Notes: generated by a model from the letters alone, not told the origin. Positions 7,803-17,541 are shown, numbered from the stretch's first letter. The stretch: 64,000 nucleotides of DNA from Arthrobacter hankyongi (GCF_022012395.1 NZ_JAKLTQ010000009.1:1-64000), one strand, 5' to 3'. Numbers and translations are program-made.

Positions 7803-8498
7803 ATGACTCAACTGCAGACTGCCCACCGCGCCCGCTTCGCCTCGATCGGCAGCCCCTACTTCGGCATCATGCTGGCCATCATGGCGGTGGTGCTGATCCT
7901 GTCCAACATCGGCGCCTCCAAGGGAGTGCTGATCGGTCCGGTGGTGACCGACGGCGGCTTCTTCCTCTTCCCGCTGGCCTACATCCTCGGCGATGTGATC
8001 AGCGAGGTGTACGGCTTCAAGGTGGCGCGCAAGGCCATCGTCACCACCTTCGCCCTCTCGGTCTTCGCCTCGCTGTGCTACTGGGTGGTCATCGCGCTGC
8101 CCGGCTTCGATGACGACTACGGGCTGGCCAAGCAGGCCGCGCTGGAGAACGCGCTCGGCCCGGTGCCGCTGATCGTGCTGGCCAGCCTGCTCGGCTTCCT
8201 GGCCGGGCAGACCATCAACTCCTGGGTGCTGGTGAAGATGAAGCAGCGCTTCGGCGAGCCGAAGCTGTGGGCCCGGCTGATGGGCTCCTCCGGTGTGGGC
8301 GAGTTCGCCGACACGCTGATCTTCTGCTCCATCGCGGCCTCGGTCATCGGCATTACGGACTTCGGCATGTTCGCCAACTACGTCGTCGTCGGCTTCGTGT
8401 ACAAGACGCTGGTGGAGTTCCTCTTCGTCCCGGTGACGACGGCGGTGATTCGCTGGGTGAAGCGGCGCGAGCCGTCCTACGGCCGGATCGCCGCTTAG
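7803..8498 (+). CDS. yhhQ: Queuosine precursor transporter (YhhQ/DUF165 family)
   Basis: A 231-residue integral membrane protein with about six helices, of the COG1738 family that imports preQ0/preQ1 or queuine. Family signatures visible are ILSNIGASKG near the N-terminus, FPLAYILGDVISEVYGF at about 60-76, GFLAGQTINSWVLVKMK, and the C-terminal YKTLVEFLFVPVTT. The ATG at 7803 is preceded by AAGGTG. tgt lies about 5 kb downstream in the window, consistent with salvage rather than de novo synthesis; no queC, queD, queE or queF gene is seen here. I could not fold a convincing preQ1 riboswitch in the leader. Confidence 0.9.
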   Translation: MTQLQTAHRARFASIGSPYFGIMLAIMAVVLILSNIGASKGVLIGPVVTDGGFFLFPLAYILGDVISEVYGFKVARKAIVTTFALSVFASLCYWVVIALPGFDDDYGLAKQAALENALGPVPLIVLASLLGFLAGQTINSWVLVKMKQRFGEPKLWARLMGSSGVGEFADTLIFCSIAASVIGITDFGMFANYVVVGFVYKTLVEFLFVPVTTAVIRWVKRREPSYGRIAA

Positions 8499-8514
8499 CG
8501 TTCGCCAGCTAGTG

Positions 8515-8588
8515 CCGAGGGACCCGCCGCGAGCGAAGCGAGCAGCGGGAAGGCACGACGCGCTGCCCCGCACGCTCCGCGCACGGGG
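8515..8588 (+). repeat. Dispersed two-module palindromic repeat, copy A
   Basis: Module 1 (CCGAGGG, then GCGAGCGAAGCGAG within a CCCGC/GCGGG frame) is followed by a 23-bp near-palindrome starting CCCCGCACGC and ending GCGCACGGGG. It lies between the convergent yhhQ and GGDEF-EAL genes. Related copies are near 35861, 42507, 45463, 50483, 52524 and 54152. Here module 2 is inverted relative to module 1. Confidence 0.8.
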
Positions 8589-8616
8589 ACCCCGGGCGGG
8601 CTCTCTTGCCGGACCG

Positions 8617-10356
8617 TCAGTTGAGGGAGAACGCCGGGGCGGCCGACAGGTCGGTGACGGTCCGCGGCTTGGCAATGAGGTAGCCTTGGGCCGTGTCGCA
8701 GCCCAGTTCGCGGAGCACCTGAAGCTGCTCCCTGCGCTCCACACCCTCGGCGGTCACCTTCAGCCCCAGCGCGTGGGCGGCCCGGATGAGGCCGCCCACG
8801 AACGAGGCCTCATGGTGCGACCGGTCGATATCGTCGATGAACGATTTGTCGATCTTCACGGTGTTGAGCGGAAGGCTCCGCAGCATCGAAATCGAGGAAT
8901 ATCCGGTGCCGAAGTCGTCCAGGTCGACCCGGATGCCGATGGCCTGGAGCTGCCGAAGCTGCCGGCTGGCTTTGGGCAGGTCCGCGATGGCAGAGCTTTC
9001 GGTGATCTCCACCCGGATCAGGCTGGCGGGTATGGCCTGGGCCTGCAGCGCCGCGGTCAGGTCCGCCACGACGTTGTCCGCGGCAAGCTGGATGGGCGAG
9101 ACGTTGATCGAGATGGTGCGGGGGGTGCCCGCGTCCAGCCAGAGCCGGGCCTGGCCGCAGGCTTCGTTGATCACCCAGCGGCCGATATCGTGGATCAGCC
9201 GGACGCTTTCGGCGATGGGGATGAACTCGGCCGGGGGCACGTCCCCGAGTTCCTCGTCCTGCCAGCGCAGCAGTGCCTCGACGGAGGAACTGTTGCCGGT
9301 GGAGAGTTCCAGCTGGGTCTGGTAGTGCAGCCGGAACGAGCTGTTCTCCACGGCCAGCTGGAGCCGGCGCCGGATGTGCGCGTGCCGGGCGAAACGCGAG
9401 GTTTCGCGGCGCTCCAGCCAGACCACCCGCCCCTTGCCGGAGTTCTTCGCCTCCAGCATGGCCCCGTCGGCCTGGCGCAGCAGCACGTCCAGCTGGCTGA
9501 GCTCCTCGTCCTGGACGATATCGCTGGCCATGGCCAGCCCGATGGACGCCGAAATATGCAGGTTGTGGCCTTCGTGGAAGAAGGGCTCGGCGGCTTCGTC
9601 AAGGATCCTGTTGGCAACCCGGTGTGCCGCGTCGGCGGTGACATCGATCAGCAAGGCCGCAAACTCATCACCGCCCAGCCGCGCCAGGACGTCGGTCGGA
9701 CGGACGCAGCGCCGCAGCCGTTCGGTGAACTCGACCAAAACGTCGTCGCCGGCGCGGTGGCCGAAAGTGTCGTTGACCGTCTTGAAGCTGTCCAGGTCGA
9801 TGAAGAGGATCGCCACCCGGCTGCGGTCGCAGTCGCCGATGAGGTCCAGGCCTTGCTCGTCCAGCAGCCGCCGGTTCGGCAGGCCGGTCAGCCGGTCATG
9901 CAGCGCCTCGTACCGGAACGTATCCGAGATCGCGTGGAAGACCTGCGAGACGGACACGACCCGCGGGCCGTCCTCGCCACGGATCAGGAAGTCCTGGTAG
10001 CGGGTGCGTGCCGGACGCTGCAGGATCAGCTGGGCGGCCGCCAGCAGGGGCAGGCGCGGGTTGAGAGTAAACGTTTCATCAGGGGGCAGGTCGGCCACCT
10101 TGGTCCGGCTGTGCAGGGCCCGGCCGTAACCGAGCCGCCCGCTGAGCTCGAACTCCAGCCGTTCCCGGGTCAGCAGCCAGCAGCTGCCCGGGGTCTCGAC
10201 CACCACGGACCGCAGGGTCCGGTCGGCGCGAAACGAGGCGTCCAGCTCCCTCACCGGGATTTCCGCGGAGACCACGGAAACCTCGTGCCCCAGGCTGCAC
10301 AGCTGCGGGATTCCGTCCTGCCGGGGCATGGCGAAGGGGGCGGCACTGATAGTCAT
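8617..10356 (-). CDS. GGDEF-EAL cyclic-di-GMP protein with CBS-like N-terminal region
   Basis: A 579-residue protein with both cyclic-di-GMP domains. The N-terminal 150 residues end in a segment resembling a CBS pair (LNPRLPLLAAAQLIL and RVVSVSQVFHAIS), a possible ligand sensor. The GGDEF domain (about 165-320) keeps the active motif in RLGGDEFAALL. The EAL domain (about 335-570) keeps the catalytic set: EALLRW, the Asn in SINVSP, the Glu in VEITES, DDFGTGYSS, the Lys in VKIDKSF, AEGVER and AQGYLIAKP. By sequence it could both make and hydrolyse cyclic-di-GMP. There is no membrane segment. The start is uncertain: the ATG at 10356 has TATGCA 6 nt upstream. Confidence 0.9.
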   Translation of the reverse strand: MTISAAPFAMPRQDGIPQLCSLGHEVSVVSAEIPVRELDASFRADRTLRSVVVETPGSCWLLTRERLEFELSGRLGYGRALHSRTKVADLPPDETFTLNPRLPLLAAAQLILQRPARTRYQDFLIRGEDGPRVVSVSQVFHAISDTFRYEALHDRLTGLPNRRLLDEQGLDLIGDCDRSRVAILFIDLDSFKTVNDTFGHRAGDDVLVEFTERLRRCVRPTDVLARLGGDEFAALLIDVTADAAHRVANRILDEAAEPFFHEGHNLHISASIGLAMASDIVQDEELSQLDVLLRQADGAMLEAKNSGKGRVVWLERRETSRFARHAHIRRRLQLAVENSSFRLHYQTQLELSTGNSSSVEALLRWQDEELGDVPPAEFIPIAESVRLIHDIGRWVINEACGQARLWLDAGTPRTISINVSPIQLAADNVVADLTAALQAQAIPASLIRVEITESSAIADLPKASRQLRQLQAIGIRVDLDDFGTGYSSISMLRSLPLNTVKIDKSFIDDIDRSHHEASFVGGLIRAAHALGLKVTAEGVERREQLQVLRELGCDTAQGYLIAKPRTVTDLSAAPAFSLN

Positions 10357-10417
10357 GGCGTATGCATACCACATCCGGATGCATGCTAAGTGAACCGATT
10401 CACCATGGTGGCAGGCG

Positions 10418-10423
10418 TAGCCT
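10418..10423 (+). promoter_or_regulatory. Leaderless -10 hexamer (TAGCCT) of DUF4126 gene
   Basis: TAGCCT lies 6 nt before the ATG at 10430, and no Shine-Dalgarno sequence is present. Confidence 0.6.
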
Positions 10424-10429
10424 TGAGCC

Positions 10430-11011
10430 ATGGAGTTCCTCACGGGTGTGGGCCTCTCGTCGGCCGCCGGGCTCAACGCCTATATCCCGATGCTGATCCT
10501 GGGCCTGCTGGACCGCTATACCGGGCTGGTGCAGCTGCCGCCGGCCTGGGCCTGGCTCTCCAACGGCTGGGTGCTGGCCATCCTTGGCGCCCTGCTGGCG
10601 GTGGAGATCGTGGCGGACAAGGTTCCGGTGCTGGACAGCATCAACGACTGGCTGCAGACCGTGGTGCGCCCGGCCGCCGGCGGGATCGTGTTCAGTTCGG
10701 GTGTGTCCTCGGAGACCGTGAGGGTCGCCGATCCGGACTCGTTCTTCGGCAGCAACCAGTGGATCCCGGTCGCGATCGGGATCGGCATCGCGCTGGCCGT
10801 GCACCTGGTGAAGATGACGATGCGGCCGGTGCTCAACGCCACCACCGCCGGTACGGCGGCACCGGTGGTGAGCACGGCCGAAGACGCGGTCAGCGCGGGG
10901 CTGTCTTTCGTGGCCGTGCTGCTGCCGGTGCTGGTCCTGGTCGGGCTGGCCGCCCTCGGCATGGTCCTGTTCCGGACCTACCGGCGGTTCCGGCGCCGGG
11001 CCGCTGCCTGA
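10430..11011 (+). CDS. DUF4126 family membrane protein
   Basis: A 193-residue membrane protein of the DUF4126 family, with the characteristic N-terminus (SSAAGLNAYIPMLILGLLDR) and the VADKVPVLDSINDWLQTVVRPAAG block at about residues 62-86. About four hydrophobic helices, including 118-135 and 155-180, and a basic C-terminal tail. The function of the family is unknown. The start is supported by the TAGCCT hexamer 6 nt upstream. Confidence 0.88.
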   Translation: MEFLTGVGLSSAAGLNAYIPMLILGLLDRYTGLVQLPPAWAWLSNGWVLAILGALLAVEIVADKVPVLDSINDWLQTVVRPAAGGIVFSSGVSSETVRVADPDSFFGSNQWIPVAIGIGIALAVHLVKMTMRPVLNATTAGTAAPVVSTAEDAVSAGLSFVAVLLPVLVLVGLAALGMVLFRTYRRFRRRAAA

Positions 11012-11231
11012 GCTGCGGCAGGGGAGCGGACGGCTATGGCGGAGCACCAATCGACAGCCGGATCTTATCCCTATCACAGCTGCCTCCTAGGTTCTGCGCC
11101 TAGGCTGGTGGCCCGCAGCCTCACTCCTCACGTTGCCGGGCCGGACGGCAGCACGGACCGCACGGTGGGATGACTGCGGTACCGCAGCTCCTGCCTGAAG
11201 ACGAAGCGTCGGACTTGGGAAGGCGGATCAG

Positions 11232-12638
11232 GTGGACGAAAACCTGGCTCCGGAACCATCGAACAGCCTGCTCGGCGGCAGGTACCGGCTGGGGCCGGTG
11301 ATCGGCCGCGGCGGCATGGGCGCCGTCCACCGCGGCCTGGACCAGGTCCTGGACCGGGAGGTGGCCGTCAAAGTGTTCGGCCCCGACCAGATGGACCCGG
11401 GCCAGCTCCGGTGGCAGCAGCAGGAAATCGCCATGCTGGCGCGACTGAACCACCCGGGGCTGGTTGCGCTCTACGATGCGGGAAGTTCCCCGTGCGACGG
11501 CGGGACACTGTGCTGGCTGGTGATGGAACTCATTCCCGGTGCGGACCTGGGACTATATCTGGAGTTCGGGCCGCTGGACCTGGGAGCGACGGCCCGGATC
11601 GGCGCAGAGCTGGCCGATGCCCTGCACTACATCCACCGGTGCAATGTGGTCCACCGGGACGTGAAGCCGGGCAACATCGTGATGGCCCGGTATTTCGACG
11701 ACGACGGACCCCGGCCCAAACTGGCCGATTTTGGCATCGCCAAGACGATGGACGCGGTCCAGCTGGCCTATGCGGACACGTCGCTGGGCACGGCAGGCTA
11801 TCTCAGCCCGGAGCAGGTCACGGGGGCGGACGTCGGGCCGGCATCGGATGTGTACTCGCTGGGACTGGTGCTGCTGCAGTGCCTCACCGGCAGGGTGGAG
11901 TATCCAGGGCCCGCCATGGAATCGGCGCTGGCCAGGCTGGCACGGCCGCCGGGCATTCCGGCGAGTCTGGACCCGCACATGGCCGGGCTCCTGGAGGCCA
12001 TGACGGCCACCGAGCCCCGGCGGCGCCCGGACTGCCTCGAAGCGGCCCGGACCCTGCGCAGGATCGCCGGCCGTGACGAGGCGCCCGCGGGCCGGGACTG
12101 GCCGGCCGCGGGGTGGGAGGGAGCAGCCGCTGGTTGGGAGGAGCCGGCCGCGGGGTGGGAGGGAGCAGCCGTTGGTTGGGGGGAGCCGGCCGCGGGGTGG
12201 GACAGACCGCCTGCCGGCCGGGACGCTGATACCGCGGTCTACCGTCCGGCACCCACGGCCCGCCTCTTTGCCGAGGAGGCTCCGGACTCCGCCGGGCCGG
12301 CCCCAGCCCCTATCCTGCCGGCGCTGGAGGCCAACCAGCTGACCAACGCCACCCAGGCCTGGCCCTGGCTGCCCCTGTCGGATCTGCCGGCATGGCAGCC
12401 ATTGCCCGACGACGGGTTCACCCGGTCCGGCAGCAGGCCCACCCGCGGACTCCCCGGCCGCCTGCTGCGGCTGGCCCTGGGGGCAGCGGTGGTCCTGATT
12501 TTTGCGTCCGCGGCGCTGGTTTTCGGCGCTGCCCTGCTCGGTCCGGCGTTGTCCGGCCTGGGACCATCGCCGTCGCCCGCCGTGCCTGCCCAGCTGGAGG
12601 ACCACCTGCGGCAACTGGAAGGAAGCCTGACGCCATGA
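11232..12638 (+). CDS. Membrane-anchored Ser/Thr protein kinase
   Basis: A 468-residue Hanks-type kinase with a GTG start. Glycine loop GRGGMG at 25-30, ATP lysine K47 in VAVKVFG, catalytic HRDVKPGN at 141-148, DFG at 166-168 and an SPEQ in place of APE: all catalytic residues are present. The juxtamembrane region (about 290-335) contains 14-residue tandem repeats (PAAGWEG/AAAGWEE type) encoded by 42-bp DNA repeats. One transmembrane helix lies near 410-435, followed by about 30 extracytoplasmic residues; PASTA domains are absent, so it does not look like a cell-wall sensor such as PknB. Its stop overlaps the start of a lipoprotein gene (ATGA), suggesting that the lipoprotein is a partner. 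Confidence 0.93.
   Translation: MDENLAPEPSNSLLGGRYRLGPVIGRGGMGAVHRGLDQVLDREVAVKVFGPDQMDPGQLRWQQQEIAMLARLNHPGLVALYDAGSSPCDGGTLCWLVMELIPGADLGLYLEFGPLDLGATARIGAELADALHYIHRCNVVHRDVKPGNIVMARYFDDDGPRPKLADFGIAKTMDAVQLAYADTSLGTAGYLSPEQVTGADVGPASDVYSLGLVLLQCLTGRVEYPGPAMESALARLARPPGIPASLDPHMAGLLEAMTATEPRRRPDCLEAARTLRRIAGRDEAPAGRDWPAAGWEGAAAGWEEPAAGWEGAAVGWGEPAAGWDRPPAGRDADTAVYRPAPTARLFAEEAPDSAGPAPAPILPALEANQLTNATQAWPWLPLSDLPAWQPLPDDGFTRSGSRPTRGLPGRLLRLALGAAVVLIFASAALVFGAALLGPALSGLGPSPSPAVPAQLEDHLRQLEGSLTP
12102..12203 (+). repeat. 42-bp tandem repeats inside the kinase gene
   Basis: Two 42-bp units (12102-12143 and 12144-12185) differing at two bases, plus an 18-bp third partial unit. They encode Gly-Trp-rich 14-residue repeats in the kinase juxtamembrane linker. 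Near-identity implies recent duplication, and unit number may differ between strains. Confidence 0.85.
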
Positions 12639-13165
12639 CCCGGCCGAGAATCCTTGTCCGTACGCTCCTGCCCGGTATTTTCGCCGCGGCCCTGCTCGGT
12701 GGCTGCAGCCTGCAGACAGCGGAGGTCGCCGGAGCCGCAGCAGACAAGCTGCAGGAACGTGTCCAGACTGTCAGGCAGCTGGTTTCGGAACAGAAGCCTA
12801 CCGCGGCCCTGGACGAGATCAACGCGCTGGCTGACGACCTGGCTGCGGCGGCCGCCAACGGGGAAATCTCGACGGCGCAGCAGCAGCGCGCGGAGACGGC
12901 CCTCGCCGCCGTCCGCACGGATCTGGAGTCGATGGTCCAGGACACCACGGCCCCGGCGGAACCCACCGACGAAAGCAGCGGCGGCCGGGACGGCCGGCAG
13001 GAGGACGGGGACCGCAGCGGCGGCCGGGACGGCCGGCAGGAGGACGGGGACCGCAGCGGCGGCCGGGACGACCACGACAGCTGGAACCACGACGAGGCCC
13101 AGGACGAAGACCAGGACGGTGAGGACCAGGACGACGACTATGGCTGGGACGAGGACGATGACTGA
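12635..13165 (+). CDS. Lipoprotein with acidic repeat tail, coupled to kinase
   Basis: A 176-residue lipoprotein. The signal peptide ends in a lipobox (LLGGC), so the mature protein would be anchored outside the membrane from about Cys24. Residues 30-105 are helical and probably form a coiled coil (KLQERVQTVRQLVSEQ and later segments). The C-terminal 65 residues are strongly acidic, built from 13-residue repeats (SGGRDGRQEDGDR) ending in an Asp/Glu-rich tail. The ATG overlaps the kinase stop codon (ATGA). No enzymatic motif is seen. The acidic tail might bind cations or cell-wall polymer; that is a guess. The partnership with the kinase rests on gene coupling alone. Confidence 0.85.
   Translation: MTRPRILVRTLLPGIFAAALLGGCSLQTAEVAGAAADKLQERVQTVRQLVSEQKPTAALDEINALADDLAAAAANGEISTAQQQRAETALAAVRTDLESMVQDTTAPAEPTDESSGGRDGRQEDGDRSGGRDGRQEDGDRSGGRDDHDSWNHDEAQDEDQDGEDQDDDYGWDEDDD
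12977..13070 (+). repeat. 39-bp tandem repeats inside the lipoprotein gene
   Basis: Two identical 39-bp units (12977-13015 and 13016-13054) and a 16-bp partial third unit, encoding a 13-residue charged repeat. Confidence 0.85.
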
Positions 13166-13186
13166 CACCGCCGCCGGCGGGAGCGC

Positions 13187-14443
<1,257 letters not shown>

Positions 14444-14526
14444 CTATCCATTTTGCCCGACGCCGCCAAATCGGGTCCGGCGGGGCCGGACGGTGACTGG
14501 TTGGTCACAAAAGTGGGCGGCCTAGG

Positions 14527-14544
14527 TAGTTGACCGGTAAACTA
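14527..14544. promoter_or_regulatory. Candidate operator between tgt and FUSC gene
   Basis: TAGTTGACCGGTAAACTA is an 18-bp dyad matching at 16 positions (TAGTT-N-ACCGGT-N-AACTA), in the divergent tgt/FUSC region. The outer TAGTT...AACTA resembles MarR-type sites. The regulator is unknown. Confidence 0.4.
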
Positions 14545-14715
14545 TCTGCGTGGCGGGTGGCCATGGATCCGCGGCGGTCCGCCGCCCGGCCCCCGAAGCC
14601 GCCAGTGCCGCCGGAACTCTCCTGCCGGATCCGGCAGGGCAGGCAGCGCCCCTCGGCGCACCCCGGATTTGCCAGCCGGCCCGGGCCGGCTTCGGCCCGC
14701 CCGCGCCGGACCTGG

Positions 14716-15951
14716 ATGTATTGGCGCAGGAACAACGAAAGGACCCGCAGACAGGCAGTGGCAGGCACACTCAAGCAGCACGTCAAGGAATTCCTCCGGG
14801 TCGGACCGGCCCGGAACGACCACTATGTGGCCACCCGGGTTGCCATCAGCGGCGGCGTACCGCTGCTGGCCCTGCTGGCCATGGGCCGGTACGACCTGAT
14901 GGTCTTCGCGGCCTTCGGCTGCATTGCCGGCATCTTCGGCCGCGGCGAGGAGCACGGCAGCCGGCTGGTCCACCAGGCGCAGGCCGGCGGCCTGCTGATG
15001 CTGATGATGTTCTCCGCGTATCTTGCGTCCCTGCTCGGCGGCGGGGCCTGGCTGACCGTCGCCGGCGTCTCGGCGGCCGCCATGCTGTTTTCGCTGGCGG
15101 TCAACTACTTCGAACTGCGGCCCGGAGGCGTCGTCTTCTTCACCTTCGGCTTCGGCGCGATCGGCTCCGTCCACCACACGGCGCCGCTGTGGCAGGCCAT
15201 GCTCACCGGGTTCCTGACCGTCGTCTTCTCCGTCCTGGTGGGCATCAGCAGCCGGCTGGTTCCGTCCTGGCGGACCTCGCTGGCGCTGCCCCGGCGTGCG
15301 CACTTCGACCGCGCCCGGTGGCGGGAATTTGGCATCGAGGCCGGTGTCAACGGGCTGGCGGTGCTGGCGGCCGGCAGCCTGGCGACGGTGGTGGGGCTGG
15401 GGCACAACTACTGGGCGATGGTTGCCGCGGTGGCGCCGCTGACCGGCCCGTCGCTGGCCCAGCGCGTGCACAAGGGCGTGCACCGGATCCTCGGCACCTT
15501 TGCCGGCGTCGGCACCACGGCCCTGCTGCTGTTCTGGCATCCGCAGCCGTGGGCGATGGTGCTGATGGTGATCTTCATGCAGTTCATGGCGGAGATGCTG
15601 GTCATCAGGCATTACGCTGCGGCGCTGATGTTCATCACCCCGATGGCGCTGATCATGGCCGAACTGGGCAAGCCCTCCGATCCCGGGCCGCTGCTCGCGG
15701 ACCGGGCCTTCCAGACGCTGATCGGCGCCGTCGTCGGGCTAGCGCTGGTGTACGCGATGCACCGGCGGACGCTGCGCAAGCAGGCCGCCGGCCGCCGGCT
15801 GCGGGACCGGGAAACGGCCGGAGGTCAGCCGCCGGCGATCGGGCCCGCCTCGTTGCCGATCACCAGCGGTTCGGAGGACGGGAAGTGCCTGGTCCTCCAG
15901 CCATCCCACTTCGAGCGCAGCTCCGAGAGGGCCTTGGCACCCAGACCGTAG
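14716..15951 (+). CDS. FUSC family membrane protein
   Basis: A protein of about 411 residues of the fusaric acid resistance (FUSC) type. Two sets of hydrophobic helices (about 30-150 and 200-330) are separated by a short cytoplasmic linker, with the second set holding the GHNYWAMVAAVAPLTGPSLAQRVHKG-region signature seen in FUSC/YccS transporters. Members export aromatic acids or similar compounds; the substrate here is unknown. The start is uncertain: an ATG at 14716 and a GTG at 14758 with AAAGGA upstream are both in frame. The last 42 codons overlap, antisense, the end of the convergent SRPBCC gene. Confidence 0.82.
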   Translation: MYWRRNNERTRRQAVAGTLKQHVKEFLRVGPARNDHYVATRVAISGGVPLLALLAMGRYDLMVFAAFGCIAGIFGRGEEHGSRLVHQAQAGGLLMLMMFSAYLASLLGGGAWLTVAGVSAAAMLFSLAVNYFELRPGGVVFFTFGFGAIGSVHHTAPLWQAMLTGFLTVVFSVLVGISSRLVPSWRTSLALPRRAHFDRARWREFGIEAGVNGLAVLAAGSLATVVGLGHNYWAMVAAVAPLTGPSLAQRVHKGVHRILGTFAGVGTTALLLFWHPQPWAMVLMVIFMQFMAEMLVIRHYAAALMFITPMALIMAELGKPSDPGPLLADRAFQTLIGAVVGLALVYAMHRRTLRKQAAGRRLRDRETAGGQPPAIGPASLPITSGSEDGKCLVLQPSHFERSSERALAPRP

Positions 15952-16601
15952 CTGGTGATGAGCACCTGCGTGCCGCCGTCGGGCCGGGTCGGCGTGGCGG
16001 GCAGGTCCGCCACGATCAGCAGTCCGTCCCCGTGCCCGGCGTAGGAGCGCACGGTCAGGCCCACCTGGTGCGCCGACCGGAACCAGACCTTGCCGGCCAG
16101 CGATTCGCCGGTGCCGAGCGTGGCTTCGTAGTCCTCACCCGGTGCCGGCAGCTTGTCCAGGCCGAGGTTGTGGGCGGCGCCGCCGTGCGGGGCCGAATTG
16201 TCCTGGAAGTAGGTGGTCTGGCGCTTGTCGTTTGGATGGCGTTCCAGCGCGAACCGCAGCTGCTGCAGGAAGGACTGCCAGCCCTCGCGGACATCCTCCT
16301 CCGGCGGCTCGTTGGGACCCGGTGCGGCGCCGCTGCGCGCCACGGTGACCTTGGTGCCGTCCCCGACCGGTTCCAGGGTGAACGTATAGCGGCCGCCGAG
16401 GGTCAGGCTCCGGTGGTCGGCACTTTCGACGGCGTCGGAGAAGTAGATCAGCTCGATCTCCTCGTCCAGGCCCTCCGTTTCCCAGCCATGCCATTGGGCC
16501 AGCCGGGACGGTTCGCGCAGCATGACCCACACCTGCCGGGCGTCGGCGTTGATGTGGACGCTCAGCGGCTCGGTCTCGGTATCAACAGTGCTATCCGACA
16601 T
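15825..16601 (-). CDS. SRPBCC domain protein (AHSA1-like)
   Basis: A 258-residue protein of the START/Bet v1 (SRPBCC) superfamily. The N-terminal half (residues 10-130) has the AHSA1-type layout, starting with SVHINADARQVWVMLREP and a WETEG segment; the C-terminal half may be a second, diverged SRPBCC repeat. It would bind a hydrophobic ligand or act as a chaperone cofactor; the ligand is unknown. The start is fixed by TAGAGT 7 nt before the ATG (leaderless). Confidence 0.82.
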   Translation of the reverse strand: MSDSTVDTETEPLSVHINADARQVWVMLREPSRLAQWHGWETEGLDEEIELIYFSDAVESADHRSLTLGGRYTFTLEPVGDGTKVTVARSGAAPGPNEPPEEDVREGWQSFLQQLRFALERHPNDKRQTTYFQDNSAPHGGAAHNLGLDKLPAPGEDYEATLGTGESLAGKVWFRSAHQVGLTVRSYAGHGDGLLIVADLPATPTRPDGGTQVLITSYGLGAKALSELRSKWDGWRTRHFPSSEPLVIGNEAGPIAGG

Positions 16602-16608
16602 GGCGCCG

Positions 16609-16614
16609 ACTCTA
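16609..16614 (-). promoter_or_regulatory. Leaderless -10 hexamer (TAGAGT) of SRPBCC gene
   Basis: TAGAGT on the minus strand lies 7 nt before the ATG at 16601. Confidence 0.6.
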
Positions 16615-16656
16615 CCCCTGACGTGCGGGGGGTGGCCAGAGGCAGGGTGCGTGCCG

Positions 16657-17541
16657 CTAGTTCAGCGCCCGGATGGCAATCAGCTCGTTGCTGATCCGCC
16701 GGTCCAGCTCCAGCGGATCCAGCGTCTCGGAGCCGCCGTGCGTGCGCAGGAACATCAGCACGCCCAGGCGCAGCACCCGCCAGTCCCGCTCGGCGGGCTT
16801 GTCCACCGCCGCCATGGCGCGGTGGATCTCCTTGTCGTACAGGTTCGGCTCGTTCATCTGGCGCTGCCGCACGGTGGCGCTCATCTTGGCCCGGAACGGA
16901 TCGCCGTCGTCGGCGGCGTCGGGGGCGCGCAGCGCCTCGGCGAACCGGTCCGCCGCCGCCAGGTCCCCGGCGTCGTAGCTGATGTAGGCGGCCAGGGCCA
17001 GCGCGGACTCGATCCACTTCCAGCGCCCGAAGTTCCCGTCGTAGGGCAGGTCCGTGATCAGCCGGCAGACGGTCAGGGCGTTGTCCTTGTCGTCCAGGTC
17101 CACGAACAAGGTGTGCGCCAGGTCCCGCACGTCCTGGAGGTTGCTGCCGGACTTGGTGTTCAGGCCGCGGCTGAGCCGGGCGGCGATGCGCTGGATCCTG
17201 GGCCGGTCCGGATGGGCGCGGGCGACGGCCACGATCACCGCCTCCGGGGTGCCCTCCTCGGCCGGAATCAGCTCCAGGTCATCCAGCGCCAGCGCGGTGC
17301 CCTTGATCAGCTTGGGCCGGTTGGAGACCACGCGGATGGTGGAATTGTGGGCGATCCGCACGCTGGTGCCGTCCTCGAGCGTGGCGATGATCAGCGCCGG
17401 GGTGCCGAAGTCGTCGTGTTCGACGGCGGTGGAGACCACCGCCGCCGAGTGCGTGCGGTTGCGGGTCAGGAACCTGTGTCCGCGGGTGACAGCCTCAGCC
17501 TTGACGATATTGATGTATGTCTTCAGCTGAAGCTCTATCAT
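16657..17541 (-). CDS. Conserved-looking hypothetical soluble protein
   Basis: A 294-residue cytosolic protein that I do not recognise. The first 90 residues look like small beta domains (ALIIATLEDGTSVRIAHN and nearby strands). From about residue 100 it is all-helical with short repeats of TPR-like size (FGRWKWIESALALAAYISYDAG, then a DLAAADRFAEALR segment), suggesting a protein-binding scaffold. No signal peptide or cysteine-based motif. The ATG at 17541 is chosen because AAGGG lies 7-8 nt upstream; two upstream in-frame starts lack a ribosome site. No operon partner is evident. Confidence 0.75.
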   Translation of the reverse strand: MIELQLKTYINIVKAEAVTRGHRFLTRNRTHSAAVVSTAVEHDDFGTPALIIATLEDGTSVRIAHNSTIRVVSNRPKLIKGTALALDDLELIPAEEGTPEAVIVAVARAHPDRPRIQRIAARLSRGLNTKSGSNLQDVRDLAHTLFVDLDDKDNALTVCRLITDLPYDGNFGRWKWIESALALAAYISYDAGDLAAADRFAEALRAPDAADDGDPFRAKMSATVRQRQMNEPNLYDKEIHRAMAAVDKPAERDWRVLRLGVLMFLRTHGGSETLDPLELDRRISNELIAIRALN

